Notes: generated by a model from the sequence alone, not told the origin. 64,000 nucleotides of DNA from Agitococcus lubricus (GCF_003051055.1 NZ_QAON01000013.1:1-64000); one strand, 5' to 3'. Counted from the first letter of the stretch, positions 1-10,462 are shown. Made by a program: numbers and translations.

Positions 1-96
1 CATTCAGCCAATGGCTGGTTGAGTCCAAATGCTTTTATGCAAAAGCATCTACTACTTTTAGAGGGTACAACTGTCTAATTTTCTGGCTAGGATCAA
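1..96 (+). mobile_element. 3' end of an IS3-family-like insertion sequence (remnant)
   Basis: Frame 1 encodes a C-terminal fragment from the window edge to a stop at 76-78. It contains HSANGWLSPNAF, which resembles the conserved end of IS3-family OrfB integrases (HSALGYLSPxxF). The sequence after the stop, TGTCTAATTTTCTGG, looks like an IS3-type right inverted repeat ending near position 93-96. The left end of the element lies outside the window, so I cannot tell whether it is intact. The family call rests on one short motif and is moderate. Confidence 0.5.
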
Positions 97-174
97 ACCT
101 TGTTAGAGCGTGTGCATCAAAAGATTAGAAATGCAGGATACGAAGTTTATCATTCTTGGATAAATGCAAAATAA
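91..174 (+). pseudogene. C-terminal fragment of an unidentified gene, probably cut by the IS element
   Basis: After the in-frame stop at 88-90, the same frame stays open to a TAA at 172-174. It encodes about 27 residues, including ERVHQKIRNAGYEVYHSW, which has a protein-like composition. There is no start codon near the front. The simplest reading is that the IS3-like element inserted into, or deleted the front of, a gene just upstream of the methyltransferase operon and left only its tail. The family is not recognisable. Because it lies only 35 bp before the DUF1156 gene, the lost gene may have belonged to the same operon. Confidence 0.4.
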
Positions 175-209
175 TTTACGCTCATTAGAATTATTGGAAT
201 AATTAGTTA

Positions 210-3092
210 ATGTACCCCATCAAATCCCCCAAAAAACTCATTGAAACCTCATTGCCATTAGATGCTATTAACGAAGCTGCTGCGCGAGAAAAATCTATTC
301 GTCATGGTCATCCCTCTACTTTGCATTTATGGTGGGCGCGTCGTCCATTAGCGGCAGCCCGTGCGGTGATTTTTGCACAAATGGTCAATGACCCTGGTTA
401 TGAGCGGCATTTGGGCAGAGGTGTTAATAAAGATAAAGCACACCTAGAGCGTGAGCGTTTATTTGAGATTCTTCGTAAACTGGTGCAGTGGGAAAACACC
501 AATAACGAAGACGTGTTAGAGCAAGCGCGTGAAGAAATTCGTAAAAGTTGGCGCGAAACCTGTGCTTTAAACAAAGGACATCCTCAAGCAGCAGAGTTGT
601 TTAATCCCGATAAGTTGCCTGCCTTTCATGACCCGTTTGCGGGTGGGGGAGCCTTACCACTCGAAGCACAACGCTTAGGGCTAGAAAGTTACGCCAGCGA
701 TTTAAACCCTGTTGCAGTGCTCATTAACAAGGCGATGATTGAGATTCCGCCTAAGTTTGCAGGCCGACCACCGATAGGGCCAGAAATAGCTGTTGACAAA
801 GGCACTAAAAAACAGGCAACTCGTGATGCTTTTGAGGAGTGGAGTGGGGCTAAGGGTTTGGCGGAGGATGTGCGACGTTATGGCGCGTGGATGCGTGAAG
901 AGGCATTTAAGCGTATTGGTCATTTGTATCCGCAAGTCGATTTGCCTAAGGAGCACGGCGGTGGTAAGGCGACCGTGATTGCGTGGTTGTGGGCGCGTAC
1001 GGTTAAAAGTCCTAACCCTGCGTTTAGTCATGTGGATGTGCCGTTGGTGTCAACCTTTGTGTTGTCGAGTAAAGCGGGTAAAGAGGTGTATGTTGAGCCT
1101 ATCATAGAAGGTGATAGTTATCGCTTTGAAGTACGAACAGGTAAACCATCACCATCAGCGGCGGCAGGTACTACAGCAGGTAAGCGAGCAGCATTCATTT
1201 GTTTATTATCTAAATCACCAATTGACTATAACTATATTAGAGCAGAAGGAAAGGCTGGAAGGATGGGGCAGAAGTTATTAGTAATTGTGGCAGAAGGTGC
1301 AAAAGGGCGAGTTTATTTGCCTCCTTGTGAGCCTCATGCTTCTATTTTAGAGCAGGTTCAGCCTGATTGGATTCCCAATTTAAATTTACCTAATAATCCA
1401 AGAGATTTTAAAACGCCAAATTATGGCATGAATAAATTTGGCGACCTTTTTACCACTCGTCAATTAGTGGCGTTAACAACTTTTTCAGATTTGGTGCAAG
1501 AAGCACGGCTTAAAGCAATTGTGGATGCCAAGAGAGCAGGCATGACCGATGATAAGATAGGAGTTGATGAGGCTGGGTTAGGTGCGACTGCATATGGGGA
1601 CGCGTTGGCGGTTTACTTAAATATGGCTGTAAGTAAGTTATCAGATAGTAGCAACACTATTGTTACATGGAAGCCCTCTATGGTTCAGGCTATTCACATG
1701 TTTACCAAACAGGCTATTCCCATGACTTGGGACTTCGTTGAGCCTAATATTTTTGGGAATGCAATGGGTGATTACTTTGTGACTCTTTCAAATATGATGC
1801 GTGTGTTAAAAAACGAAATATCTGTTAGAGTTGGTGCTACTGTTTTACAACAGGATGCTGCAACTCAGAAAATAAGTATTAATAAAGTTGTTTCTACCGA
1901 CCCACCTTACTATGACAATATCGGTTACGCAGACCTTTCCGACTTTTTTTATGTATGGTTAAGGCGAGCATTACGTCCTGTTTATCCCAATTTGTTTGCG
2001 ACGATGGCTGTACCCAAAGATGAAGAGCTAGTAGCCACGCCCTATCGTCATGGTAGCAAAGAAAAAGCCGAAAAATTCTTTTTAGACGGCATGACCGAAG
2101 CCATGCACCGTTTGGCCGAGCAAGCACATCCTGCTTTTCCAACCACCATTTATTATGCCTTTAAGCAGTCAGATACCACCGATATTGGTACAGGTAACAC
2201 AGGTTGGGAAACCTTTTTAGAAGCCGTGATTAAAGCAGGGTTTAGCATTAGTGGCACTTGGCCAATGCGTACCGAACTGGCCAACCGCATGATTGGCTCA
2301 GGCACAAATGCCTTAGCCTCAAGTATTGTCTTGGTGTGCCGTAAACGTGCCGCTGATGCGCCCACCATTAGTCGCCGTGACTTTTTACGCGAACTCAAAG
2401 AAGAACTTGCCGAAGCCGTTGACGTGATGATTGGTGGAGCCGAGGGCATATCCCCCGTTGCTCCTGTGGACTTAGCACAAGCCGTGATTGGGCCTGGCAT
2501 GGCCATTTTTTCTAAATATACCGCTGTATTAGAGGCTGACGGCAAAGCCATGACCGTGCATAGCGCACTCATGCTTATTAACCGAATGCTCACCGAAGGC
2601 GGCGACACCTTTGATGCCGATACCCAATTTTGTTTAGGCTGGTTTGACGAACAAGGCTGGAGTGCTGGCGATTTTGGCAAAGCCGACGTATTAGCACGCG
2701 CCAAAGGCACGAGCGTTAAAGGCGTACATGAAGCAGGCGTAGTCGAATCAGGCTCAGGCAAAGTACGCTTATTACGCCCCAGTGAATACCCAAGCGACTG
2801 GACACCTGCCAACGATAATCGAGTGCCTATATGGGAAGCCTGTCATCACCTAATTCGTGTATTGTCACAAACAGGTGAAACCAGTGCAGGCGTATTATTA
2901 GCCCATTGTCACGAAAAAGTAGAACCGATTCGTCAATTAGCCTATCGCTTATATACCCTTTGCGAACGCAAAAAATGGGCAGATGATGCACGCGCCTATA
3001 ACGAGTTAATTATTTCGTGGCCTGCCATTGTCGCCGCTTCGCATGAAAGCGAGACTGGCTATTCTGGTTTGCAAGCAGGTTTAGATTTGTAA
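210..3092 (+). CDS. DUF1156-domain DNA methyltransferase (COG1743-like)
   Basis: Predicted N6-adenine-type DNA methyltransferase of 960 residues. The DUF1156 signature is at the N-terminus ([17 protein letters not shown], then [19 protein letters not shown]). A SAM-binding motif, [17 protein letters not shown], lies near residue 140 and a catalytic [13 protein letters not shown] near residue 564. About 420 residues lie between the two motifs, far more than in a minimal methyltransferase, leaving room for a target-recognition region. It is the first gene of a four-gene plus-strand operon, with the AAA ATPase starting 9 bp downstream. COG1743 proteins are known to travel with COG1483 (DUF499) ATPases in defence islands, and that partner is present here. 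The likely role is epigenetic marking of self DNA; this is inference. The ATG start agrees with the conserved N-terminus. Confidence 0.88.
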   Translation: MYPIKSPKKLIETSLPLDAINEAAAREKSIRHGHPSTLHLWWARRPLAAARAVIFAQMVNDPGYERHLGRGVNKDKAHLERERLFEILRKLVQWENTNNEDVLEQAREEIRKSWRETCALNKGHPQAAELFNPDKLPAFHDPFAGGGALPLEAQRLGLESYASDLNPVAVLINKAMIEIPPKFAGRPPIGPEIAVDKGTKKQATRDAFEEWSGAKGLAEDVRRYGAWMREEAFKRIGHLYPQVDLPKEHGGGKATVIAWLWARTVKSPNPAFSHVDVPLVSTFVLSSKAGKEVYVEPIIEGDSYRFEVRTGKPSPSAAAGTTAGKRAAFICLLSKSPIDYNYIRAEGKAGRMGQKLLVIVAEGAKGRVYLPPCEPHASILEQVQPDWIPNLNLPNNPRDFKTPNYGMNKFGDLFTTRQLVALTTFSDLVQEARLKAIVDAKRAGMTDDKIGVDEAGLGATAYGDALAVYLNMAVSKLSDSSNTIVTWKPSMVQAIHMFTKQAIPMTWDFVEPNIFGNAMGDYFVTLSNMMRVLKNEISVRVGATVLQQDAATQKISINKVVSTDPPYYDNIGYADLSDFFYVWLRRALRPVYPNLFATMAVPKDEELVATPYRHGSKEKAEKFFLDGMTEAMHRLAEQAHPAFPTTIYYAFKQSDTTDIGTGNTGWETFLEAVIKAGFSISGTWPMRTELANRMIGSGTNALASSIVLVCRKRAADAPTISRRDFLRELKEELAEAVDVMIGGAEGISPVAPVDLAQAVIGPGMAIFSKYTAVLEADGKAMTVHSALMLINRMLTEGGDTFDADTQFCLGWFDEQGWSAGDFGKADVLARAKGTSVKGVHEAGVVESGSGKVRLLRPSEYPSDWTPANDNRVPIWEACHHLIRVLSQTGETSAGVLLAHCHEKVEPIRQLAYRLYTLCERKKWADDARAYNELIISWPAIVAASHESETGYSGLQAGLDL

Positions 3093-3101
3093 GAGGAAAT
3101 T

Positions 3102-4154
3102 ATGCTCAAACGCGTAACCATTAAAAACTTTACCGTTTTTGCCGAAGCAAATTTAGAGTTTGCTGCGGGTATTAATGTGGTGGTAGGCGAAAATGGCACA
3201 GGTAAATCGCATCTGTTAAAAGCAATCTATGCAGTTATTGCCGCAGGATGTGAGCCTAAAAGTGCCACAATAACACAGCCTACACAAAGCTACTTACAAA
3301 AAGCCTATGCCGATAAATTAGTGAAAGTATTACGACCCGATAATTTGGGTAGATTGGCACGACGCAAGCAAGGCCGAGAACGCTGCGAAATAAATCTAAT
3401 GTTTGGCCAAACTCAAGACAATACTGCACTTAGTTTATCAACAGCCAGCAAGTCAGAAGTAGTCATAGAAACACTACCTCAGCAATGGCAAAACAAATCG
3501 CCTGTATTTTTGCCCACCAAAGAGCTATTAACACTGTGTCCGTGGTTTATTGGTTTGTATGATAACTACCACCTTAAATTTGAAGAAACATGGCGTGATA
3601 CCTGTTCTTTATTACTTGCCCCACAACTAAAAGGCGCGCGTGAAAAACAAGTTGCAGCCATGCTAAAGCCTTTGGAACAAGCAATGGGCGGCAAGGTGAT
3701 TGTGGATGAGCAGGGTAATTTTTACTTGCAGGTCAAGGGAGAGGGTAAGCTAGAAATGCCCTTAGTGGCGGAAGGCTTGCGTAAATTTGCCATGCTCGCC
3801 CATTTAATTAGTACAGGCACGTTGTTAGAGCAAGGTTATTTGTTTTGGGACGAACCCGAAACAACACTTAATCCAAAACTAATTAAAGTATTAGCGGGCG
3901 TGATATTAGAGTTAGCTAACAATGGCATTCAAGTATTTGTTGCTACCCATAGCTTATTTTTGTTGCGCGAATTAGAGATTTTAGCAGCCTCAAAAGACTA
4001 CGCCAATGTTGATAAGCGGTTTTTTGGTTTGCAACAAACGGATGATGGTGTATTCGTTGAGCAAGGGACAACATTGGAAGATATTGGTGATATTACGGCA
4101 TTGGAAGAAAGCCTACAGCAATCAGACCGATATTTGGCAATGAGTTGGCACTAA
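3102..4154 (+). CDS. RecF/SMC-like AAA ATPase of the defence operon
   Basis: A 350-residue ABC-type ATPase resembling RecF/OLD-like 'AAA_21' proteins. The N-terminus (MLKRVTIKNFTVF, then LEFAAGINVVVGENGTGKS) contains the Walker A motif at residues 29-36. A Walker B segment YLFWDEPETTLNP lies near residue 246, followed by an H-loop-like VATHSLFLLREL. No long coiled coil or TOPRIM nuclease domain is visible, so it differs from full-length OLD nucleases. It sits 9 bp after the methyltransferase and 19 bp before a small nuclease-like gene. ATPases of this kind often act as sensors or gate a partner nuclease. Pairing with the next gene is inference from adjacency. Confidence 0.8.
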   Translation: MLKRVTIKNFTVFAEANLEFAAGINVVVGENGTGKSHLLKAIYAVIAAGCEPKSATITQPTQSYLQKAYADKLVKVLRPDNLGRLARRKQGRERCEINLMFGQTQDNTALSLSTASKSEVVIETLPQQWQNKSPVFLPTKELLTLCPWFIGLYDNYHLKFEETWRDTCSLLLAPQLKGAREKQVAAMLKPLEQAMGGKVIVDEQGNFYLQVKGEGKLEMPLVAEGLRKFAMLAHLISTGTLLEQGYLFWDEPETTLNPKLIKVLAGVILELANNGIQVFVATHSLFLLRELEILAASKDYANVDKRFFGLQQTDDGVFVEQGTTLEDIGDITALEESLQQSDRYLAMSWH

Positions 4155-4173
4155 AACGACAAGGAGTCAACTC

Positions 4174-4668
4174 ATGATAATAGATGTCGATGGACTTAAA
4201 TTTAACTTTGCGACAAATTGGCAAGCGAGCAAATATGACGAATGGAGCTATTACCGTAATCAATTCGTTAAGCAATTTGCTGGCATTAAAGCTGTTGATT
4301 TATTGGCAATTTCACCTAAAAAAATTACGTTTCTAATAGAAGTGAAAGACTATACACATCCTAATACCGAAAAGCCGTCTGATTTGCCGCAAGCAGTTGC
4401 TGATAAAGTGCTGAATACTTTAGCGGCTCTATTGCCATGTAGTTTGTTGGCTAATGATGCCACTGAGAAAGCATTTGCCAAGCAAGTATTACTCAGTAAC
4501 CAGTTACATGTTGTCTTGCACATGGAGCAACCACGAGCACATAAGCCAGTGGTTGATGCAGCCGATGTTTTGCAAAAGCTTAAAAAATTACTAAGGGCTG
4601 TTGATGCCCATCCTAAGGTTGTTTCAATACAAAACAACTCAATATTACCTTGGAATGTGAGTAAGTAA
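4174..4668 (+). CDS. Small PD-(D/E)XK-like nuclease candidate
   Basis: A 164-residue protein with no family I can name. Residues 41-60 read [20 protein letters not shown], which matches the D...(D/E)xK core of PD-(D/E)XK nucleases: Asp42, Glu56 and Lys58, with a hydrophobic strand before the catalytic pair. The rest is mixed alpha/beta with no membrane segment. Its TAA stop overlaps the ATG of the DUF499 gene (TAATG at 4666-4670), so the two are translationally coupled. Gene order suggests it supplies nuclease activity to the ATPases on either side. The nuclease call rests on the motif and context alone. A nuclease-fold protein without catalysis is possible. Confidence 0.55.
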   Translation: MIIDVDGLKFNFATNWQASKYDEWSYYRNQFVKQFAGIKAVDLLAISPKKITFLIEVKDYTHPNTEKPSDLPQAVADKVLNTLAALLPCSLLANDATEKAFAKQVLLSNQLHVVLHMEQPRAHKPVVDAADVLQKLKKLLRAVDAHPKVVSIQNNSILPWNVSK

Positions 4669-7493
4669 TGAGTCTAAAACCTTGGCGTGAAATAGCTCGC
4701 CCCCACAAAGATGTTCTTGAAGGCACTTTTAAACAATCAGAGTTTGCTGCCGACATTACCCAAGTTGCCAACGGTACAGCCACCCCTGAATATCAAGATG
4801 CCGAAAAGTTTTTTAATCGAACCTTTATTACCGAAGGGATGCGCTTATTGCTGATTTCGGTGGCACAACGTTTGGCAGGACAAGGTGGCGACCCTGTTAT
4901 TCAACTACAAACGGCATTTGGTGGGGGTAAAACCCACACCATGCTTGCCGTTTTTCATCTAGCCACTCGCAAAGTGAGTACCGACAAACTATTGGGTGTT
5001 GGCCCATTGTTAGATAAAGCAGGTATTTTTGAACTACCACAAGCTCAGGTTGCGGTAATTGACGGTATAAAACTATCGCCAAGTCAGCCACGTAAATATG
5101 GCACAGTCCAAGTAAATACCTTATGGGGAGAATTAGCTTGGCAACTGTTAGGGGAAGAAGGCTATGCCATGGTTGCTGCCAGCGATATTGATGGCACTTC
5201 ACCAGGAAAAGAAGTTTTAACAAAACTGATAGCCAAAGCAGCACCTTGCGTGATTCTTATTGATGAGCTGTTAGCCTATGTACGTCAATTAGAATTAGGA
5301 CAGAACTACAAAGGCGGAACCTTTGATAGTAATATCACCTTTATTCAAGCACTGACCGAAGCATTAAAAGCAGTCCCGAATGCTATTTTATTGGCCTCTC
5401 TACCACAATCAGAGCTAGAGGTTGGCGGTACTATGGGACAACGGGCATTAAACTCTTTAGAAAAGTATTTTGCGCGTGTAGAAACGGTTTGGAAACCAGT
5501 TGCCACAGAAGAAGCCTTTGAAATTGTGCGTCGGCGTTTATTTGAATATCCTGGTGATCGGGCAGAGGTAGAAGGCATTAGCCGCCAGTTTTCAGACTTT
5601 TATCGAAAACATGCCGATAAGTTTCCTGTAGAAACACAATCAAATGAATACTTTGAACGCATGTGTCATTCTTATCCCATCCATCCAGAGGTCTTTGATC
5701 GATTATATGAAGATTGGTCAACATTAGATAAATTTCAACGTACGCGTGGTGTTTTGCAGTATATGGCCATCATCATTCACCGTTTATGGAATTCGGAAAA
5801 TCGGGATGCCTTAATTATGCCAGGCTCCATTCCTTTAGAAGATGGCAATGTACGAGATAAGAGTATTCATTACCTTTCAAATGGATGGGAACCTATTATT
5901 GAAAAAGAAGTGGATGGGCCACGTTCGATTCCATACGACCTAGAAAGCCACAATACGCTTTTTGGTAGTGTTCTAGCAGCACGTCGCACAACAAGAACCC
6001 TATTTTTAGGAAGTGCGCCATCAAACAGCAGTCAAATAGTCCGTGGTATTGATGTTGAGCATATTTTGTTAGGAACTATACAGCCATTTCAAGCGATTGG
6101 TATATTTGAAGATGTATTAAAAAGATTACGTGATCGTATGCATTACTTATATGCAGATAAGGAGCGTTTTTGGTTAGATACAAAACCAAATTTACGTCGT
6201 GAAATGGAAAGCCGTAAAAATAATATTAACGAACGTGATGAATTAATTCCTTTTTTAAAAGAGAAAGTCAAAGGTATATTTGGTTCAAATCATCATTTTG
6301 CGGGTATCCATATTTTTACGCCATCCATAGATGTACCTGATGATTATGGTACTGGGCCTCGCTTAGTCGTGCTACCTTTGAATGCAAGCTATAGTCGTAC
6401 TGAAGCTAATCAAGCATTTGTAGCAGCAATGGATATTTTGCGTCATCGAGGTGAGCAGCCACGACAAAAACAAAACAGGCTGATTTTCTTTGCCGCTGAT
6501 TTTGACGTAGTGAGTCGATTAAAAGACCAAGGGCGAATTTATTTGGCATGGAAATCTATTGCTGATGACATTACTAGTGGTACCTTAAATCAGGATTTGG
6601 CACACCTTAATCAAGCAAAGCGTAATCGAGATGGAGCCGAGCAAACGCTAAAACAATTAGTCAGAGAAGCCTATAAGTGGTTGATTGCGCCTAGTGAGTC
6701 TTTTTCAAATGGCAAACCCATATTGAATTGGGAAGTGGTGGCTATTTCAACCACAGCACCTAACGTAATTCAAGAGATAGAAAGTCGTTTAAAAGAAGAA
6801 GAGTGGCTTATTTTTGAGTGGTCTCCAATTCATTTACGCAATATTCTCAAACAGTGGTATTTGAAAAATGATATTGACGAAGTGAGCGCACTAAAAGTAT
6901 GGCAAGACAGTTGTCATTATTTGTATTTACCACGTTTAGTCAATGATCAGGTATTCAGAAATGCCATCAATCATGGTGTAGCCTCTCAAGATTACTTTGC
7001 ATTTGCATCAGGAAAAGATGGTGATCGTTATTTAGGTTTAAGTTTTGGTCATAATGCTATTTCATCTATAGATACATCCTCGCTGTTAATTGACCGCGAA
7101 GCAGCATTATCATATTTAGAGCGCATCAGACCTGTTGCAAAACCTGTAGAGCAGTCTGATGATATAGTGTCGTCTAAACCTGTTGTAACTGAGGGTACGA
7201 TAACCAAGCCAACTGCGTCAGATAATAATCTTGAGGTTACTAAAAAAACTATTCCTGCTAAAAAACAATTCTATGCTTCAATTTCTGTAGATCCAGTTAA
7301 AGCCAAAATGGATTTTGCAATGATCATGGATGAAGTGGTGCAGCAATTTACCTCTAGACTAGGCGTTGATGTGACTATTTCTATTGAGATTCAAGCCAAA
7401 AGCTCTATTGGTTTTGATGACGGGTTACAACGTTCAATTAAAGAAAACTGCAAGGTATTGAAATTTAGCTCAGCTGAATTTGAGGAAGATTAA
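4668..7493 (+). CDS. DUF499-domain ATPase (COG1483-like)
   Basis: A 941-residue predicted ATPase of the DUF499/COG1483 family. The N-terminus ([21 protein letters not shown]) is typical of the family. Walker A is [11 protein letters not shown] near residue 83 and Walker B is [15 protein letters not shown] near residue 194. The C-terminal 150 residues contain a Lys/Thr-rich linker and a short terminal domain. DUF499 ATPases are large motor-like proteins known from defence islands beside COG1743 methyltransferases and are related in layout to BrxC/PglY of BREX. No PglZ or BrxL partner is visible, so this is not BREX. It is the last gene of the operon and ends 90 bp before a convergent gene, with a 13-bp hairpin in between. 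Its function in defence is inferred. Confidence 0.85.
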   Translation: MSLKPWREIARPHKDVLEGTFKQSEFAADITQVANGTATPEYQDAEKFFNRTFITEGMRLLLISVAQRLAGQGGDPVIQLQTAFGGGKTHTMLAVFHLATRKVSTDKLLGVGPLLDKAGIFELPQAQVAVIDGIKLSPSQPRKYGTVQVNTLWGELAWQLLGEEGYAMVAASDIDGTSPGKEVLTKLIAKAAPCVILIDELLAYVRQLELGQNYKGGTFDSNITFIQALTEALKAVPNAILLASLPQSELEVGGTMGQRALNSLEKYFARVETVWKPVATEEAFEIVRRRLFEYPGDRAEVEGISRQFSDFYRKHADKFPVETQSNEYFERMCHSYPIHPEVFDRLYEDWSTLDKFQRTRGVLQYMAIIIHRLWNSENRDALIMPGSIPLEDGNVRDKSIHYLSNGWEPIIEKEVDGPRSIPYDLESHNTLFGSVLAARRTTRTLFLGSAPSNSSQIVRGIDVEHILLGTIQPFQAIGIFEDVLKRLRDRMHYLYADKERFWLDTKPNLRREMESRKNNINERDELIPFLKEKVKGIFGSNHHFAGIHIFTPSIDVPDDYGTGPRLVVLPLNASYSRTEANQAFVAAMDILRHRGEQPRQKQNRLIFFAADFDVVSRLKDQGRIYLAWKSIADDITSGTLNQDLAHLNQAKRNRDGAEQTLKQLVREAYKWLIAPSESFSNGKPILNWEVVAISTTAPNVIQEIESRLKEEEWLIFEWSPIHLRNILKQWYLKNDIDEVSALKVWQDSCHYLYLPRLVNDQVFRNAINHGVASQDYFAFASGKDGDRYLGLSFGHNAISSIDTSSLLIDREAALSYLERIRPVAKPVEQSDDIVSSKPVVTEGTITKPTASDNNLEVTKKTIPAKKQFYASISVDPVKAKMDFAMIMDEVVQQFTSRLGVDVTISIEIQAKSSIGFDDGLQRSIKENCKVLKFSSAEFEED

Positions 7494-7512
7494 AACGACA
7501 GATAGGGTAGCA

Positions 7513-7545
7513 CGTACACGTTATTTGCTCACAATAACGTGTACG
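7513..7545. terminator. 13-bp hairpin between convergent genes
   Basis: CGTACACGTTATT (7513-7525) pairs perfectly with AATAACGTGTACG (7533-7545) across a 7-base loop. It lies between the DUF499 stop and the GmrSD-like stop, so it can serve both strands. No long T-run follows on either side, so termination is probable rather than certain. Confidence 0.6.
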
Positions 7546-7582
7546 CTTAACCTATGACTCATAGTACATTGATTTAAAAAAC

Positions 7583-10039
7583 TTACGAAATTTTAGCAAA
7601 TCTACCAATGTCTAATTGCTTATACCAGTTTTCATATAGTCGGCAAAACCTAAAACAAATGGCTTTTATGAGGGCTACACGATTTTCATGGTATTGATCA
7701 CTTGCCAAATAATTGCCTGCGCAATCATCAGCCACAGAATGTTGCCAATGTTGCCAATCGTCTGAATCATCAATAAAACTTGCTGTCCGTAAATTGGCTG
7801 CGTTTTGAAAACCGTAGTTATGAAGGTTTTCCTCAATCTCTATGTCATCGCCTAGTTTATCTATAGGGGTGCAATGTTGATCTGCACGATTCAAATCTAA
7901 AGGCCAACAGCGTAGATTACCTATGGATTGATGCCATTCTCGTATTAATCCAGGAATGTTATGTCTGCCCGCAATAAAATAGGCAGCATGAATATGATCA
8001 TAATCCCATGGCCTATTAATATCTTCCATTTGACCAGGCTGTGTTGGGTCAAAGTCAGGAAACCATCTAACTAGGTAGTCACGCTGAGCATAATCTACGA
8101 TTTTCTTCATATACCAAAGTCTATCTAAAAACAGCCGCCATGCATGACGGCGAAGTTCAGCAGCATCAGCCCTTATTTCACTATTTCCAATCTCTACTTC
8201 ACGTTCTGTAGGGTCTAAAGGAAGTCCAGAAAGCCACTCACGCATATGTATTGGTAGCTTGTTAAAGCCATCAATGCCAGGCTCGTATGGTGAAAGTCGT
8301 TGTGTATAGTTTTCCCAAGTTTTGCAACTGCTAAAGCAATCGCTATTTATGTTATTGATTCCTGGGTAGCCATTTGAGCCACTAGTAATTCTATTTTCAA
8401 TGAGTTTTTTAAGGTTATCAGGAGTCACCAAAGGTAACATTATTAAGCCGCTCTTTTCGTCCGCAGGTAGTAAGCATTGAAAGCGTTCACTATTAAAAAA
8501 CTCAGGTAATTGGTTGGGGGGAAGTGTCATTAAAATAGGCCATAATCGTTTTATACAGCGGCCAATGTCTTGAGAAAACCAACTCATGGAAACTAAAAAA
8601 CCTAAAGTTCGCTTACGTTGTTTGATGGTTAGTTTGTTAAGTGAAGATCCATTAATCTGTAGTCTGAATAGCCAAGTCATTAGCAGAAGTAATAGTTCAT
8701 TTCCAGCTGACCCAGACGCAAAATCTGCTGCAAGAGCAGGAGGTAGTCTGTAATCTGTATTTGTTGGTTTTACACAATTCATCATTACTAGTTCACTTGC
8801 ATCTTTCCAAAGAGAGCTAAGATCGCCAGCTACAAATGCTTTCATAGATTCAATGTGATTAGCTTGATGCATGATTCGTCTGAATCTAGCTATATCGGGT
8901 AAGACGGGAGGAAGGTTTTGAAACTCGCGATCATCGCTACTTTTGCAGAGATCGTTTTTGATTAAATTCATGCGTGTGATCAGCAATGCCAACCGAGCAG
9001 GACTAACCCATTGTTTATTATTAGGCTGTAATTTGCCAATTGCTTGAGGAGCATCACGCCAAGCAGACTTAAGTAAAGAGTACATTAGCTCTTCACCTTC
9101 TAGCCTTGTTCCACTTGAGTTTATACGTACAAATAGTGTTTCAATGGGATCAATATGCTCATCATGAGATTCAGGATTATCATGTGATGGCAAAAGCTGC
9201 ACTGTTATGCCTTTTTCCTCTGGCGAACAAATATTTTTCAAAATGTTAATTATGAAATCAAGTCGAGATTTTAGTTTTGTATTTTTGGCATCGAATATAG
9301 ATTCTAACTTATCTCGAAGTGGTTCATTATTGGCTAATATTGCAGTGTTTTTTGACCAAAAAGGGAGTTGATTTAACTCCTGACGTAAATTTTTAATAAT
9401 ATCTCCGCCAACTTTGATGGCATTAATCAGAAAAGCTAGAGGTATTGGAGCTTCAGCATCCCAAGGCCAAACATGTGAAAGGGGAATATCGGAGGTTTTT
9501 AAACTCTTTAATTCAGGAGATGCAGTCTTATATGCATTTAAAGCACAAGTCATCGATGCATAACTCAAACGCTCTTCTGGAGTTTTAAACTTGTAACCCC
9601 ATGGATGAGAACGTGTTATTACACGAAAGATAAAATCTCGATCATCGTTTTCAGGTGGTGTTGCTAAGTCAAGCCAAATAGCAGGACCATTGATACGATT
9701 TTCTGCAAATGAAGGCTTCCAAATATCATAAAAGCCTAAGGCAATCGCAGTAGCTCGTTGTTGTCCGTCTAATAAATGGAACTCTGGATCCTCGCACGTG
9801 CCAAGCTTCATATCGGCTTTGCCATAACGTTCTTCATTATATTTGGAGAGTAAAAATGCTCCAATTGGAAATCCACGCATCAAAGAGTCCCAAAGTTTTT
9901 CTGTCTGCGCAGGTTTCCATACTGCACCACGTTGTAATGCGGGAAGTACAGCTCTTACCTTAGTGGTTAAATCATCAACTTGCCAAGCTGCAACATCTTC
10001 CAGTGTCAGCATAAAGTTTTTAGTATGGTTTGTTGTCAT
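7583..10039 (-). CDS. GmrSD-like DUF262 protein with C-terminal HNH-type domain
   Basis: An 818-residue protein. Residue ~89 begins LLDGQQRATAIALGFYD, the ParB/Srx-like DUF262 signature of GmrS-type NTPases and of many defence proteins. Further on, VRINSSGTRLEGEELMYSLLK is the second DUF262 motif. Near residue 676, WDYDHIHAAYF, followed by SIGNLRCWPLDLNRADQ, fits the DUF1524-type HNH nuclease pattern (DHI...N...L...N). The two halves therefore correspond to GmrS and GmrD in one chain. GmrSD is known as a type IV restriction enzyme acting on modified DNA; whether this one shares that target is not shown. The ATG at 10039 is preferred over a GTG at 10051, although the ribosome site is weak. It converges on the DUF499 operon and is transcribed separately. 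Confidence 0.75.
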   Translation of the reverse strand: MTTNHTKNFMLTLEDVAAWQVDDLTTKVRAVLPALQRGAVWKPAQTEKLWDSLMRGFPIGAFLLSKYNEERYGKADMKLGTCEDPEFHLLDGQQRATAIALGFYDIWKPSFAENRINGPAIWLDLATPPENDDRDFIFRVITRSHPWGYKFKTPEERLSYASMTCALNAYKTASPELKSLKTSDIPLSHVWPWDAEAPIPLAFLINAIKVGGDIIKNLRQELNQLPFWSKNTAILANNEPLRDKLESIFDAKNTKLKSRLDFIINILKNICSPEEKGITVQLLPSHDNPESHDEHIDPIETLFVRINSSGTRLEGEELMYSLLKSAWRDAPQAIGKLQPNNKQWVSPARLALLITRMNLIKNDLCKSSDDREFQNLPPVLPDIARFRRIMHQANHIESMKAFVAGDLSSLWKDASELVMMNCVKPTNTDYRLPPALAADFASGSAGNELLLLLMTWLFRLQINGSSLNKLTIKQRKRTLGFLVSMSWFSQDIGRCIKRLWPILMTLPPNQLPEFFNSERFQCLLPADEKSGLIMLPLVTPDNLKKLIENRITSGSNGYPGINNINSDCFSSCKTWENYTQRLSPYEPGIDGFNKLPIHMREWLSGLPLDPTEREVEIGNSEIRADAAELRRHAWRLFLDRLWYMKKIVDYAQRDYLVRWFPDFDPTQPGQMEDINRPWDYDHIHAAYFIAGRHNIPGLIREWHQSIGNLRCWPLDLNRADQHCTPIDKLGDDIEIEENLHNYGFQNAANLRTASFIDDSDDWQHWQHSVADDCAGNYLASDQYHENRVALIKAICFRFCRLYENWYKQLDIGRFAKIS

Positions 10040-10113
10040 TTGATAATTCACTTTTTATTGAATCTTAAGTTATAGGTAAAATAAAAATAGTCATGTTCAC
10101 ACTAAAAAATAAG

Positions 10114-10151
10114 CGTGTTTCTTTAAGGTGTTTATACCTTAAAGAAACACG
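10114..10151 (-). terminator. 16-bp perfect hairpin after the 94-residue gene
   Basis: CGTGTTTCTTTAAGGT (10114-10129) pairs perfectly with 10136-10151 across a 6-base loop. On the minus strand it follows the stop codon at 10154 by two bases and leads into CTTATTTTTTAG, a fair T-run. It most likely ends the island operon running down from 11398 and insulates the GmrSD-like gene. Confidence 0.75.
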
Positions 10152-10153
10152 AT

Positions 10154-10438
10154 TTAATACTCCTCTGGCAACAACACCGTTGTCACCAACCTATCAGCTT
10201 CCGTAATAATCCACACTTTACCTGTTTCCAAAGGGTAAACCGACATAATACGATAACCTCGCTCAATCGCTTCTTGATTGCTTAACGCATCTTCGGCAGG
10301 CACATTGCCCCAATCGCCTGATTGATGACGAGCCAGTAAGCTAAAGCAAGAGATGTGATGTTTGGCTAACAGGTCAAGGGCATTGGGAGTGGCTACCGTT
10401 TGACCGAGTGAAAATAAAGGATTACTGCAAAGTAACAT
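10154..10438 (-). CDS. Small hypothetical protein of the island cassette
   Basis: A 94-residue protein of unknown family. It has no membrane segment or nuclease motif I can see. The middle reads CFSLLARHQSGDWGNVPAEDALSN, followed by YRIMSVYPLETGKVWIITEADR, which looks like two small beta-rich segments ending in VTTVLLPEEY. Small plasmid and island proteins with this layout are common but have no assigned role. It starts 24 bp after the stop of the RDF-like gene with no terminator between them, so the two are probably co-transcribed. A strong hairpin follows directly. Confidence 0.7.
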   Translation of the reverse strand: MLLCSNPLFSLGQTVATPNALDLLAKHHISCFSLLARHQSGDWGNVPAEDALSNQEAIERGYRIMSVYPLETGKVWIITEADRLVTTVLLPEEY

Positions 10439-10462
10439 GATAATTCTCCGCGCGGATTAAGG

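Noticed and set aside
4668-7493. BREX BrxC/PglY assignment for the DUF499 protein
   Set aside because: No brxA, brxB, pglX-type, pglZ or brxL gene stands nearby, and the methyltransferase is DUF1156 rather than PglX.
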